Shown here: positions 9,203 through 19,646 of the stretch, one piece after another
How positions within the stretch are numbered: position 1 is the stretch's first letter
Layout of the letters: each line of letters starts with the position of its first letter
Source of the DNA: Malassezia japonica
Lineage: Eukaryota > Basidiomycota > Malasseziomycetes > Malasseziales > Malasseziaceae
NCBI RefSeq assembly: GCF_029542785.1
Contig: NC_083370.1
Span: 124,001 to 188,000 of the forward strand
Length of the DNA stretch: 64,000 bases
Direction of reading: 5' to 3'
Program-made: the position numbers and the translations under genes
Notes under the pieces: generated by a model
What the model was told of the DNA's origin: nothing
Database searches by the model: none
The model's input: the letters and a program-made list of their open reading frames with translations, nothing else

Positions 9203-10579
9203 ATGTCTACCCAGCCCACTCAGCCTAGCACCGTTACCGGCCTCCAGCAGGACGCCAACAAGGTCGCCAACAACCTCCACAACGAGGCCAGCAAGGCTGC
9301 CGATACCGTTATGGGGTCCAACGAAACCAACCGGACGGAGAGCGAGGAAGACAGCGATGGCTTCGTTGCAGACCCCAACGGTGGCGTGCCTAATATACCC
9401 TCTGCGCTTGAACAAGCCAAGCAATCTGGGCACTCAGGTGCTGCCTTTGGTGTTCTCGTCTCGCTTGGATGGCTGGACCGGCTGCTCTCCTTGTTCATTA
9501 TCATTGCCATGGTTCTAGGTGTGGTAATAGGCAGGTTTGTCCCCCGCGCCAAAGAGAGGCTCAACAATGGAAACTTTGAAGGTGTAGGAGCACCATTAGT
9601 CGTCGGCCTGATCATCATGATGTGGCCGATTCTCACGGGTGTGCGTTACGAGCGCCTTCCGGGGCTCATTCGGACGCGTCGCCTTTGGTACCAGGTATTG
9701 GTTTCATTAGGCATCAACTGGATTATTGGCCCATTTATGATGCTGGCACTTGCATGGGCTACGCTCCCCGACTTGCCTGACTATCGCACGGGTATAATTA
9801 TGGTGGGCATTGCGCGGTGTATTGCCATGGTCATGATCTGGAACAGGATAGCGCGTGGCGATGGAGACACTTGCGCTGTGATTGTAATAATTAACTCTGC
9901 GCTACAAATGGTTCTCTATGCGCCATTTGCGATCTGGTTTGTCAACATCATCTCTCATGATGACACGCTCCAATTGAGCTACTCCAAAGTGGCCACATCG
10001 GTCGGCATCTACCTCGGTATTCCGCTTGGCGCAGGGATTATGACGCGGCTCGGTATGCTTCGTCTGCTGGGTAGGCGGCGTTTCCATACGCATTTCATGG
10101 CCTTCTTTGGCCCTCTTAGCCTAATGGCTCTCCTCTTCGTTATCTTCGTTGTGTTCGCATCCCAAGCACGCCAAATTTTGCACAACCTGGGCCCGGTCTT
10201 TCGGACAATTGTCCCCCTTGTACTATACTTTTTGGTGATGTGGACTTCCATTTTTTCCCTGATTTGGTTTCTCTCTGTGCGCTATGGCAAACGCGAATGG
10301 GGGTACCAAATGGCTGTCGTCCAAGCATTTATTGCTGCCTCGAACAACTTTGAATTAGCGATCGCCGTGTCGGCTGCCACGTACGGAGCCGACGCCAAGC
10401 AGACACTTGCGACAACCATCGGTCCCTTGGTCGAGGTGCCTGTATTGTTAATATTGAGCTGGATGGCACTTGTCATTGGCCGCCGGCTGCGGTGGGACGT
10501 GCGTCTCGCGGAGCAGCAAGAGAAACGGGCGAGGGAGCTCGCACCCGATGCAAGACACATTGCCGGTGTCGAAAAATAG
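9203..10579 (+). CDS. ACR3: Arsenite efflux transporter Acr3
   Basis: 458 aa, single exon; the first in-frame ATG is at 9203. A polar N-terminal extension of about 80 residues precedes ten predicted transmembrane segments of the ACR3/BASS fold. Family motifs include MMWPILTGVRYE, INWIIGPFMMLALAW, GIARCIAMVMIWNRIARGD with the conserved cysteine thought to bind arsenite, and AASNNFELAIAVSAATYG. It exports As(III), and in some species Sb(III), across the plasma membrane. No arsenate reductase or arsenic regulator lies nearby. It starts 274 bp from the divergent peroxiredoxin, an arrangement that could allow shared oxidative-stress control, but no binding site was identified. Stop is 13 bp from the recyclin stop. 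Confidence 0.92.
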   Translation: MSTQPTQPSTVTGLQQDANKVANNLHNEASKAADTVMGSNETNRTESEEDSDGFVADPNGGVPNIPSALEQAKQSGHSGAAFGVLVSLGWLDRLLSLFIIIAMVLGVVIGRFVPRAKERLNNGNFEGVGAPLVVGLIIMMWPILTGVRYERLPGLIRTRRLWYQVLVSLGINWIIGPFMMLALAWATLPDLPDYRTGIIMVGIARCIAMVMIWNRIARGDGDTCAVIVIINSALQMVLYAPFAIWFVNIISHDDTLQLSYSKVATSVGIYLGIPLGAGIMTRLGMLRLLGRRRFHTHFMAFFGPLSLMALLFVIFVVFASQARQILHNLGPVFRTIVPLVLYFLVMWTSIFSLIWFLSVRYGKREWGYQMAVVQAFIAASNNFELAIAVSAATYGADAKQTLATTIGPLVEVPVLLILSWMALVIGRRLRWDVRLAEQQEKRARELAPDARHIAGVEK

Positions 10580-10592
10580 TCAGGGTATCAAG

Positions 10593-13384
10593 TTACATCA
10601 CGCTACAGTCCTCCATAATTTTAATGCCGTACAGTTCGCCATCGATGTTGCTCTCGATCGATTTAAAATCGCTGCGCGAGCGGAGGAACTCGTACATCTC
10701 CTCGGAACGCATGGTGCCGCCGCTGAGTGTCGCATCGCGCACCATCTTGGCGAGCTCTTTTGGCTCATCGACAATGTACAAGCTGCCGACGCGCTTCAAT
10801 GCGCCAAATACCGAGGTCAGAGCAGGCTGACGTAGGGTCGTAATGAAGGTATAGTAGGCGTTCAAGTCACTAATGACTTGGAATCCGCCGTTGAGCGAGA
10901 CAATTTGGCGCTTGAGGTGCTTGCACAGTACGGCATACAAACGGAATCCAATCTCTTGGTAGAACACGTCCAGGAGCGCCTTGTCCGTGCACGAGGCCAG
11001 CATGTCGCAGTAGGTTTTCAGTGTGGCGCAGCAGTGAACACAAGCCCGGGTCGGCTCCGCAACGTCCAAGGCAGCATTCGCCTCTGGGTAAAAGTCACGC
11101 GGCCCCTGGTGCGTGAGGACAATGTGCTCGACATGATGCACAAGCAGCTCAACCCCTGCGCTCATGCCTTGTGCCACATTCTCATCCAGGTCGTTTTCCA
11201 TACGCTTCTTTTCGCGTACGGCTGCGTTCGTAAAGTCAATCTTGCCCAGGAGGGGCGATGCGACGCGGTCAAAGAAGACCTGCATCATCTGCTGAATGGT
11301 ATCACCAATGTGCACCAGCTCAAAAAAGAGAATGAGCGGGCCGACATGCTCCGACGCATCCGTCACGCCGGCTCGGTCCTTGTCGTGCTGCACAAAGTCG
11401 TACGTCCCGATCTCTTCACGGGCTTTGCTAAATCCGGGCCGGAGATGACCGTCGTTTAGCATCGCAAAGAGCTGGACTACAACGCGAATCGACGCCGCTC
11501 GGACACGCCCATCGTCCTCTAGCTTTCCGAGTGTCTGGAAACGCTGGAGAGAGAGGCGGACGACATTTACCAGCTCAATCGCCGTCTCGAGCGACAGCAT
11601 CGAGGACATGGCAAGGGGCTGCGGCGATACGCTGCGCGACCGCGCCACGTTCTCGCTGGGCGGCAGCGAAAGCGTCGGGGGTGGCGCAGGCGTCGCAGCA
11701 GGCTTTACCGGCGAATCTTCGTCGTCCCATGCATCGTCGTCCAGCGCGCTGGGCACTTCGCCTACGCCCACGTAGCCCTCATTTTCGTGATCGGGCGCAG
11801 GCGATGCACGGCGCGAATGCTCTGCACTCGATCCCCGTGGAAGCGTGCCCGAGCTCACGGAGCGCGGGATTGACACGGCCGGCGTGAGCAGCGCTCCTTT
11901 AAATTTGGACAGGAACGAGCGCTTCTCGGCGGCTGACTGCGGCGCAATAGGCGCCATTGATTCGCGGTGCTCGCGGACGACATTGTCGAGCTGCGTCAGA
12001 AGGTCGACGTACGTTGCGCTGCCACTTTTCGCACTGAGTTTCAAGCAATCCCTTCGCCCACAGCTCCTCGGCAGCGAGGTATTCGCCGAGGTGCGCGGCC
12101 CATACGCCGCCAACGACGCTCTTTGCATCGCTCAACGGGACGTGAGGCGCGATGCTGACCACGGCATCTGCCAGTGGCAGTAGTGCCTCGTACGAACGCG
12201 CGTAGGCCTCGAGGTATACGTATGCCGAGTGCGCCTCGGCGTCCTGCACAAGGCCAGCGAGATAGTCCGCTAGCTGCGTGAGTTAAAACACGTACCAAAT
12301 CTGTAGCGATCTTTTCGAAAAAGACCAGCTCAACGCCCTGCTCTTGCGGAAAGATGCGCTGCAGGAGCGTAATCTCTTCGATGAGAATTTGCTCGAGATG
12401 TGCCTCGAATGCCTTGACTGGTGCGAGCGTAAAAGCGGACTCGCTGCGCTCCGAAAATTTGATGCACTCTTTTGGGTTGTGGGGAATCTCTTGGTGAAAT
12501 ACGGGGCGTTCGTTGACGTGTGCAAAGGCAATGCCGCTGCCGCCGAGGGCGTGCATAGCCGCTGCGCGGGGCGGCCGCTTGGCAACAGCCTCGTCCGGGC
12601 CCAGGAGCCAGACCATGTGGCGCATCTTCCACGCGAGCGCGGCGTACTCCTTCATCGCAGTTTCCGCCTTTACGGTCTCGAGGCCCTTGGCGCGCTCGGC
12701 CTCTTTGGCCATGTACGCCGAGCGAAGCTCCATGTCCAAGTAGCCGACCACTTGCCGGAGCTTATTTTTTGCGGCCAGACTTTCGAGCGCAGCCGGAAGG
12801 CCTTGCACGAGCGACGATGCCATGCGCCCAAGGTTTCCCATAAGCGCGCACTGGGCCTCGAGTCCATTGACGCTGGGATGCGTAAAGAGAAGCGAGGATG
12901 TGGTGCTCGACGCGTCCAAGATCGACGTATAGAAAGGGCGCAGGACCGTGTATGCACGCTTGACGCGGTCGCTATAAGGATGCTCTGAAGCCGCTTCACC
13001 GTCCAGATCCAGGTCGGCCAGCAGGTCGATCGCGCCGCGCGGCACTTCTTTTGGCTTTTTTGGTTGAATGTCAGTGATTGGCGGGGGCGGCGTGTCCAGG
13101 AGCGCATCAGGGAGTCCTTCGACCCTTTCCCATGCCATGCGGTCCCAACGCGCCTTCCATAGCGACTCGTCACGCACCAGCTCCTGCATCGCATGCGACG
13201 CTTGAGCCACCAGTGGCAGGCTGGCAACCGGCACATGGTCGAGTATGCGGTGGACTACTTGGCGCGGCAGTCCACGCATGCCCAGTTCTTCATCCTCCGC
13301 ATGGAATACTGCGTGCACGCCTCCTATACCTTCTCCTCCAGTCGAAGACACCCGCGTAGGCGCCAGCGGGGTCCAGCGGTCCAT
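10593..13384 (-). CDS. RCY1: Recyclin-1-like F-box protein with Sec10-like domain
   Basis: Exons 13384-12296, 12273-12013 and 11990-10593 (two 22-nt introns), 915 aa. An N-terminal F-box (about residues 39-80, LPRQVVHRILDHVPVASLPLVAQASHAMQ split over two helices) is followed by a long helical region related to exocyst Sec10, in the order seen in yeast Rcy1 and fission yeast Pof6. A serine/proline-rich loop lies in the middle. Rcy1 works in endosome-to-Golgi recycling and cell separation. The second splice joins EKWQRN to LDNVVREHRES. The start at 13384 is the first Met before the F-box that stays clear of the divergent Spo7-like gene. Confidence 0.87.
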
Positions 13385-13534
13385 GCCAAGCGACAATTCG
13401 CCGGCGGCCGAGGTAGCTTTTGCTGAGTCAGCGCAGCGCACGGCCGCCGCGCACGTTGGGGACGGCTCTCTGTTCCGAGCCGCGGCACTGGGCGTGCATG
13501 TTCCCGAAGAGCGTCTAGCGCAAGTAATAGCAGA

Positions 13535-14407
13535 ATGGCAAGTGCTTCTGCAGGGGCCACATATTCCCCTGCTGCACCTTCTGCCTCGTATGCTCCAGCT
13601 CCGACGCCCACAGTCTTTCGGGATCTGTTGATTTTTGAGGAGCGGATGAAGCAGAATGCGGCGCGCCTGAAAGCGCGGAGGCAAAAGTACCAGAGTATGT
13701 GATGTGTCTGATACAGTGTTTCTGGCCCTGTTGTGCTCAGTGATTGTGCTGATGGTATACTATGTCGTGTATCAGCCGTCCGAGGTAGGTCGCTTGCCTG
13801 ACCCAGAATTGGCTCCTTCACTATTCACGGATCGGCCTGCTCTCTGTGAGCTGCACCATGCTCTTTCTATTCTTTGCCAGTGGCATCTACGCAGATCGTA
13901 TTACCGCTGCGAACAAGTGCGTAGCCCGACTGACCCAGGTTTGTCCCGCAAGCGAATCGGGCGTTGCGCACCTACAATATGTATCTCAACATGCGCACTA
14001 TAACACGGCCACCGTCATGGCTCTCTTGGCTTTATTTCTGGCGCACGCCGAAGCACACCGACACCAGTGCGACGCAGCAAGAGAAACAGCCGCGCGGGCC
14101 CTATGCCGACACGCGGTCCATGCTCCGGAACACACGCCGCATATTTCAGCGGCGGACTGCGATTCCTCCGATTCCTCCGACGCGCAACGAGCGGGGAGAA
14201 GTCATCTTTTCGTCTCGTGTCGACCCGCAGTTTCGGGACGGCTACGAACGCTACCGGAACGCGTTTGAACGAAAACGAAAGGAGAAACTCGAGGCGCAGC
14301 GGCGATCTAATTCGATATGGAGCCGTATCCATTGGCCATTCTCGCGCGATGAGCCAGCACCCAGCAAGACCGAGCCAGAAAAGGCGCTGCACGCCAAGGC
14401 CACATAG
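13535..14407 (+). CDS. SPO7: Spo7-like regulatory subunit of the Nem1-Spo7 phosphatase complex
   Basis: Exons 13535-13694, 13717-13784, 13807-13916 and 13939-14407; all three introns are 22 nt. The protein of about 268 aa opens with an Ala/Pro-rich leader, then TVFRDLLIFEERMKQN and a basic helix before a transmembrane hairpin (FLALLCSVIVLMVYYVVY and LLSVSCTMLFLFFASGIY). After it comes NKFVPQANRALRTYNMYLN. The C-terminal half has RGEVIFSSRVDPQFRDGYERY, typical of fungal Spo7-like proteins. Spo7 anchors Nem1, which dephosphorylates the lipin Pah1 at the ER/nuclear envelope. A TAATAG stop pair just upstream fixes the start at 13535 unless an upstream exon exists. Confidence 0.82.
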
Positions 14408-14457
14408 TCTTCGATACCCAGCCACGTGGCTCGCTGCCGTGTTTGTTTCGCTCCACA

Positions 14458-15958
14458 ATGGGGAAACGCGTCAAGGCCCCAGCGAAGTCCGCCAGTGCGC
14501 CGCGCTGGAAGGGCGAGGAGGCCTATGAGCACATCCGCGAGAGCAAGAATGCGATGAGGTCACAGGTAATCAAAGGCGGCGTCGCGCGCCTCAGCGCGGA
14601 AAACGGAGAAGACGTCACGAACGACGATGATACCTTGTACGTGTGGGACGATCCGCAGTACGTGCCAGACGGCGAAGTGATGTTCTCCGCACGGAGGGCG
14701 ACGTTCGACAAGGGATGGCCCCATTCGAAGAAGAAGAAGTGGAACCCGAAACCAGATGCACTCGCCATGGCAGGCTTCTATTTTACGCCGACCGAAGACA
14801 AGGACGACACATGTGCGTGTGCATACTGCCACGTCGTGCTCGGCGGGTGGGAGAGAGACGACAATGTATAGTAGGTTGATTGGCTAACGCAGCGATGAAC
14901 ATCAGCGCAGGGCAAAGGACTGCCCCTTTTTCCACTGTGTCGTCGCAGCAGGCCTGGAAGTGTCGCCCAAGGCGGATCGCCGCACGTCCGAGGGGCGCAA
15001 ACACGAGCTCGAGAGCGACTCGGACGAAGAGTACACAGCTCCAGTGAGGAGTACGCGGAAACGCACGGCACGGGCTGCGAGTGGGCGCAGCAAGGCGGGC
15101 AGCAATACGAAAGACGCCGACGTCGAGGCTCCTGTGCTGCCTGAGCCGGTTGCAGACGACCTGGACAAGAGCAACGACAATGAGGATACCGAGAACAACG
15201 GCAAAGAGGATGCCGAGGCCATGGATAGAGACGATGATGAGTACGAGGACGATGCAGGCGTCGATCGTGAAGAGGCCGAGACGGGAGAAGCGGAGGACGT
15301 TGAAGTGGCCGAACCCGAGGCTGAGGTTGAGGTCGAGTCCGAGGTTGAGCCTGAACCAGAGCCTGAACCAGAGCCTGAACCCGAGCAGGAGCAGGAGCAG
15401 GAACAGGAACAGGAACAGGAACAGGAGCCTGAACCCGAACTCGAACCCGAACCCGAACCAGAGCCAGAACCAGAACCAGAAAACGAGCCCGTGCCCGCGC
15501 CCGAACCTCTACTAAAAGGCCGCGCCTCTCGGCCTTCCAAATCTCCTGCGCCACGGGAATCCAAGACCAAGGCGGAAAGCATCAGCTCGCCCCTCGCCCG
15601 TGCTCCCGTGACACAGTCCACACCTCCCCATTCCTCTCCCTCTCTACACTCTTCTCCAGGATACCACGCCGACGACTCTGGCGACGAAGTGGAGCACATG
15701 GTCGGTTTCCAATCCACCCCGCCTTCGCTCCCGCTCATCGACGACTACCTCCCCATCCCCTTCCCCCACAAGCACACGAGCCAGTCCCCGCCAGGTGCGC
15801 CCGATCCTAACAAGATCACGGTGCTCGAGTGGATTCGCGAGCAGCAGACCTACCTGCTGGAAGCCATGAAAGAGCGCTTGGAGCAGCGCCTTGCGACCGT
15901 GCGCCAGCGCAACCTGCAAGAACGCAAACGCCTTGAAAAAGGACTCCGCTCGCAGTAG
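14458..15958 (+). CDS. BIR1: BIR-domain protein, Bir1/survivin-like chromosomal passenger subunit
   Basis: Exons 14458-14870 and 14893-15958 (22-nt intron), 492 aa. One BIR domain at about residues 78-150: [29 protein letters not shown], then CAYC and [13 protein letters not shown] supplying the CxxC-H-C zinc site. Splicing is required to bring CAYC..WERDDN together with the H and last C. A long acidic low-complexity region with Glu-Pro and Glu-Gln runs follows, ending in a helical C-terminus ([19 protein letters not shown]). Survivin/Bir1 acts with Aurora B and INCENP at centromeres. Yeast and fission-yeast proteins have two BIRs; only one is seen here. Stop is 23 bp from the Cox18 stop. Confidence 0.88.
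15347..15483 (+). repeat. Imperfect hexanucleotide repeat coding Glu-Pro / Glu-Gln runs
   Basis: About 137 bp of GAGCCT/GAACCA-type units with an internal GAGCAG/GAACAG block, read as (EP)n-(EQ)n-(EP)n within the Bir1-like gene. It keeps frame because the unit is six bases, so copy-number change alters protein length without a frameshift. Confidence 0.85.
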
Positions 15959-15981
15959 ATAATGACACATGGTATATGAGA

Positions 15982-17031
15982 CTACTTGATCTTTGCGTCT
16001 AGCCATGCAAAGTACGCATTTTGAACGAGCGTCACCAGCGCCGACGTGGTCCAGTAGACGAGCAACGCGGCCGGGACCTGGCACGCGATCGGGATCGAAA
16101 GCACCGCCGTGCCACGCAGCACGTTCCCAATGACGCGCTCACGCACCGGCTCGGCCTCGACGCCGCCGTCATTGGCGCCTGCGCGCGAGTCGCCGAGCCC
16201 CAGCTCGCGCTCACGCGCGAGTCGCCGCTCACGTACCCATTGCGCAAGTTCGATATTGAGCATGTTGAGCGACCCCACCACGATCGGCATGATCTGCGTC
16301 GAGTCGCGGTCGGCAAGCGTTGGGCCGCCGACCTTGGTCAGCTTATCGACCAAGACAGGGTCCAGGCCGCGGTCCAGGAGGATCTGCTGCGAAGCCGATG
16401 CCTGTGCCGCAAATGTCGCATCCGGCGCCCACCACGGAATGAGCTCGTGCACGAGTGGCGTGTCGGGCAACACGGTGCCCTGTCGGATCAACATTGTCAC
16501 CAGGAGAAAGAGGGGAATGTGCACCGCGAGCGAGACAATCGTAGTGCGCGTCGGCGAGCAGTCGTGCAGCGCAATGAGGTGGTTCCACTTTTCCGCCAGC
16601 GAGCGGTGGATCTGGCGCTGGATCTGGAACTCCGTCTCTTTGCTCACCTCGTTGTTTGACGCGCGCCGCTGCCAGACGGCCGCTGGGATCTGTTTCTTCC
16701 ACACGCCCCATTCAGGCAGCACGATGTTGGTCAGCCGCTCGTTCCGGCTGCGCTGCCATAGCGCAATAGGCACAGAGACACCTGTACGCAGGGCCAGCGT
16801 CATGGCGATAATTGAGGCTGTGTAGGGGTAGGGCATCGCGCCGACCAAGCCCATCGTCTCGGGCATCGACACGAGGTACCGCGCGACGGGGTCGAGCCAG
16901 CTGAGCGCAGGATCGGCTTCCGTGTGATTGCTCCGGCGCACTATAGACGTACGTACGGCACCCGGAATCCTGCCGAGCCGCACGCCGTGCAACCCGCCAG
17001 CGCGGCCGGCGAGGCCCAGTCGAAGCACCAT
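15982..17031 (-). CDS. COX18: Mitochondrial inner-membrane insertase of the Oxa1/YidC family, Cox18-like
   Basis: 349 aa, single exon. A basic amphipathic leader (MVLRLGLAGRAGGLHGVRLGR) predicts mitochondrial import. The YidC/Oxa1 core has five hydrophobic segments, including MPYPYTASIIAMTLALRTGV, TIVSLAVHIPLFLLVTMLIR, IMPIVVGSLNMLNIELAQWV and a final VPAALLVYWTTSALVTLVQ. There is no long C-terminal matrix helix of the Oxa1 ribosome-binding kind, and the HDCSP-like loop before the third segment favours Cox18/Oxa2, which exports the Cox2 C-terminus. The start codon overlaps the ATG of the divergent ligase gene. Confidence 0.82.
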   Translation of the reverse strand: MVLRLGLAGRAGGLHGVRLGRIPGAVRTSIVRRSNHTEADPALSWLDPVARYLVSMPETMGLVGAMPYPYTASIIAMTLALRTGVSVPIALWQRSRNERLTNIVLPEWGVWKKQIPAAVWQRRASNNEVSKETEFQIQRQIHRSLAEKWNHLIALHDCSPTRTTIVSLAVHIPLFLLVTMLIRQGTVLPDTPLVHELIPWWAPDATFAAQASASQQILLDRGLDPVLVDKLTKVGGPTLADRDSTQIMPIVVGSLNMLNIELAQWVRERRLARERELGLGDSRAGANDGGVEAEPVRERVIGNVLRGTAVLSIPIACQVPAALLVYWTTSALVTLVQNAYFAWLDAKIK

Positions 17032-18478
17032 GGTAGAGCCACGTGGAGATGTGGAGAACCACGATGGCATGGCGAACGGGGCACCGATCGACGCAGTAAC
17101 CGGTGCGGTCCGCACCGGGCCGCTTGGTGAAGAGTGCACGATCTATCCGGCGATTCTAATTGAGCCTGGGGAAAAGTATCGCGCGAGCGAGTCGGTTGTG
17201 GTCCAGCGGTACTCGGCGCACTATGCGTGCTCGTGCCCCGCATGGCGCTTCCACGCCGAAAAAGACGTGCGTCTCCGCTCGTGCGAGCACCTCGCCGAGG
17301 TCCTGGGCGAGGCGTACGAGGCCGCACGCATGGAGCTGGTACGTCGCGCATCTCACGTAGCAATGGCCTCCAAGTACGCCGTCCAAGCGGCAAGGAAGCG
17401 CTCAAGTAGCCCGCCAGCTCTTGGACCAGCATTCCTCGCCCGACAGCCCCTCGACGCCCCAAAAGAAGCGGCGTACGTCGGCGCCGACGACACCAAGCCG
17501 ATCGACCGGTCGGCACGCGCCGCTGCTCGGGAATGCTGGGCAAGGTACCATTTCCATCGACGTGCAGGGCGAGATGCGTGTCATTGGCCGCCAGGACCAC
17601 CGCGTGCACCTGCTGCTGGCCAGTACGTGGCCTACGCGGAGCGACGGTGCGCCGCGGCGCACCGGTGATGCACTCGATCCGACAGATTGGTGGATCAGCG
17701 AAAAGCTCGACGGCGTACGTGCGCTATGGGACGGACAGCGGCTCTGGTCGCGCCGCGGAAAGGAGTGGAACGCGCCTCGGTGGTTCCTTGAGCAGCTCCC
17801 CCGCGACCTTACGCTGGATGGCGAGCTGTGGATGGGCCGTGGGCTGTTTGAGCACACGTCAGGTGTGTGCCGCTCGCACCGGCAGGACGAGTGGGAGCAC
17901 GTCAAGTACATGGTGTTTGACACGCCCTCGTTCCCTGACGATCCGGTCGAGGCGCGTTGGGCGCGACTCCAAGCCCAATTTCCTGCCGTGTCGAGCGATG
18001 CGATGTCGACGCTCCGTGTACGTATCGTCGCTGACGCAGTCCTCTGGCGTATATTTTGTCGAGCATGTCCAGTGCGCCGGCCAGGAGCACCTCGAAACGC
18101 TTTTGGAGCACGCGCTCGCATGCGATGGCGAGGGGTACGTTGCCATGCTGACGCAGCCTCATGCTTCGGCGCCCTACATCGCTGTATGAATACAAGCGAA
18201 GCACCTCCTTGTACAAGCTCAAGCCGACGCTCGACGCCGAGGCGCGCGTCCTGGGCTATGAAGATGGGCAGAACCAGATTGTGGGCCTGGTGGGCTCGCT
18301 GATCTGCGAGACGCTCTCGGATCCCCCCCGCCGCTTCAAGGTCGGCTCGGGGCTGACCGACGCGCTGCGCCGTGATCCCCCCGCGATCGGCACGCTGATC
18401 AATTTCCAGTACGGCGGGATAGGGTCGCAAGGTGTGCCGCGCTTCCCCCGGTACCGTGGCGTAGTCGTCGACCGATAG
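17030..18478 (+). CDS. SWIM zinc-finger protein fused to a minimal ATP-dependent DNA ligase
   Basis: Exons 17030-17338, 17361-18017, 18040-18134 and 18157-18478; three 22-nt introns; 460 aa. Residues about 60-90 form a SWIM motif (YACSCPAWRF..RSCEHLAEVLG, a CxC..CxH zinc site). A basic Ser/Pro linker follows. From about residue 175 comes a nucleotidyltransferase core: DWWISEKLDGVRA with the adenylated lysine at about 218, LDGELWMGRG, GEGLMLRRP and SLYKLKP, then an OB-fold-like C-terminus with VGSGLTDALRR. The GEGLMLRRP motif exists only after the third splice, which supports the model. It is much smaller than Cdc9 or Lig4, so it is an additional ligase. An in-frame Met at 17069 could be the true start. 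Confidence 0.83.
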
Positions 18479-18517
18479 TGTTCGTGGCTTAGTGGCATTA
18501 TCTACCTCCCCAAACGT

Positions 18518-19418
18518 CTACGGGGCCTGCAGCGGGCGCTCAGCGTCAGTGGCAGGCGGGCCGAAAGCCATATCTTTCTTGATCTGGGCAATGGCCTTGG
18601 CGGGGTTCAGGCCCTTGGGGCATGTCCGGGTGCAGTTGAAGATGGTGTGGCAGCGGTACAGCGAGAAGGTGTTCTCGAGCTTCACGCGGCGCTCCTCAGC
18701 GCGGGCGTCACGCGAGTCGGCCATCCAGCGGTAGGCCTGCATGAGGACAGCAGGGCCGAGGTACTCGTCCTGGTTCCACCAGTACGACGGGCACGAGGTC
18801 GAGCAGCAAGCGCAGAGAATGCACTCGTAGAGACCGTCGAGGCGGCGGCGCTCCTCAGGGCTCTGCAGGTACTCCTTGCCGTTCGGAGGAGGACCGTCAG
18901 CCTGGAGGTATGGCTCAATACTGCGGTACTGCTTGTAGAACTGCGTCAGGTCAGGAATCAGGTCCTTGACAATGTGCATGTGAGGCAGCGGGTAAATGTT
19001 CGAGTTGGTCTTGTCGCGGTCAATGCGGCACAGGCAGGCGAGCGTGTTCACACCGTCAATGTTCATGGCGCAGCTACCGCAGATACCCTCACGGCACGAG
19101 CGGCGGAACGCGAGGGTCGGGTCGACCTCGTTCTTGATCTTGATCAAGGCGTCGAGGACCATGGGACCGGTCTTGTTCAGGTCAATGTGGTAGGTCTGCA
19201 TCTTGGGCTTCTCCGTGGGGTGGTCGGGGTCCTGCGGTCAGTGGCGATAAACATACCCAGCGGTAAATTTTGAAAGCCTTGAGCTTCTCAGGGCGCTCCG
19301 TGGCGGGCGTCGCGAGGGAAGCGACTGCAGAGGTAGTGAAGGGCGCAGCGAAGCGACCCATGGTGCTGGGCGCAGCCGCCCGAGCAGCAAGCCGGAAAGT
19401 GCTGGGAAGCATCGGCAT
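18518..19418 (-). CDS. SDH2: Succinate dehydrogenase iron-sulfur subunit, mitochondrial
   Basis: Exons 19418-19257 and 19231-18518 (25-nt intron). About 291 aa with a basic presequence ([21 protein letters not shown]). The ferredoxin domain has [10 protein letters not shown] and NTLAC for the 2Fe-2S centre; the C-terminal domain has [11 protein letters not shown] and [14 protein letters not shown] for the 4Fe-4S and 3Fe-4S centres. Splicing joins IYRW to [18 protein letters not shown]. It passes electrons from the flavoprotein subunit to ubiquinone in complex II. An SDHAF2-like assembly factor gene lies about 22 kb away. Convergent with the ligase gene, 39 bp apart. Confidence 0.97.
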
Positions 19419-19646
19419 GGTATAGACAAGGGTTGAGAACAAGTAGCTCCGTGGCAGGCTGCAAGAAGCGCCTGTTGGTCGGATGAAAGCGGAAACGGCT
19501 TCCCATTGCTAACGTCTTTATTTTGATTGGTTCCCGGGTACCCACACGCCGGTGGATGGCCGCACCCCGTCCCACGACCCTCACTCGGCCGAAACGTCGC
19601 GTGCACAGGCGCGGCAGTGCGCCAATCCGGTGCGGGGTATCACTAA

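Noticed and set aside
13383..13534. Upstream start for the Spo7-like gene at 13383 via a 30-nt intron (13524-13553)
   Set aside because: The join leads into a frame that stops without reaching the Spo7 domain; the TAATAG just before 13535 supports the later start.
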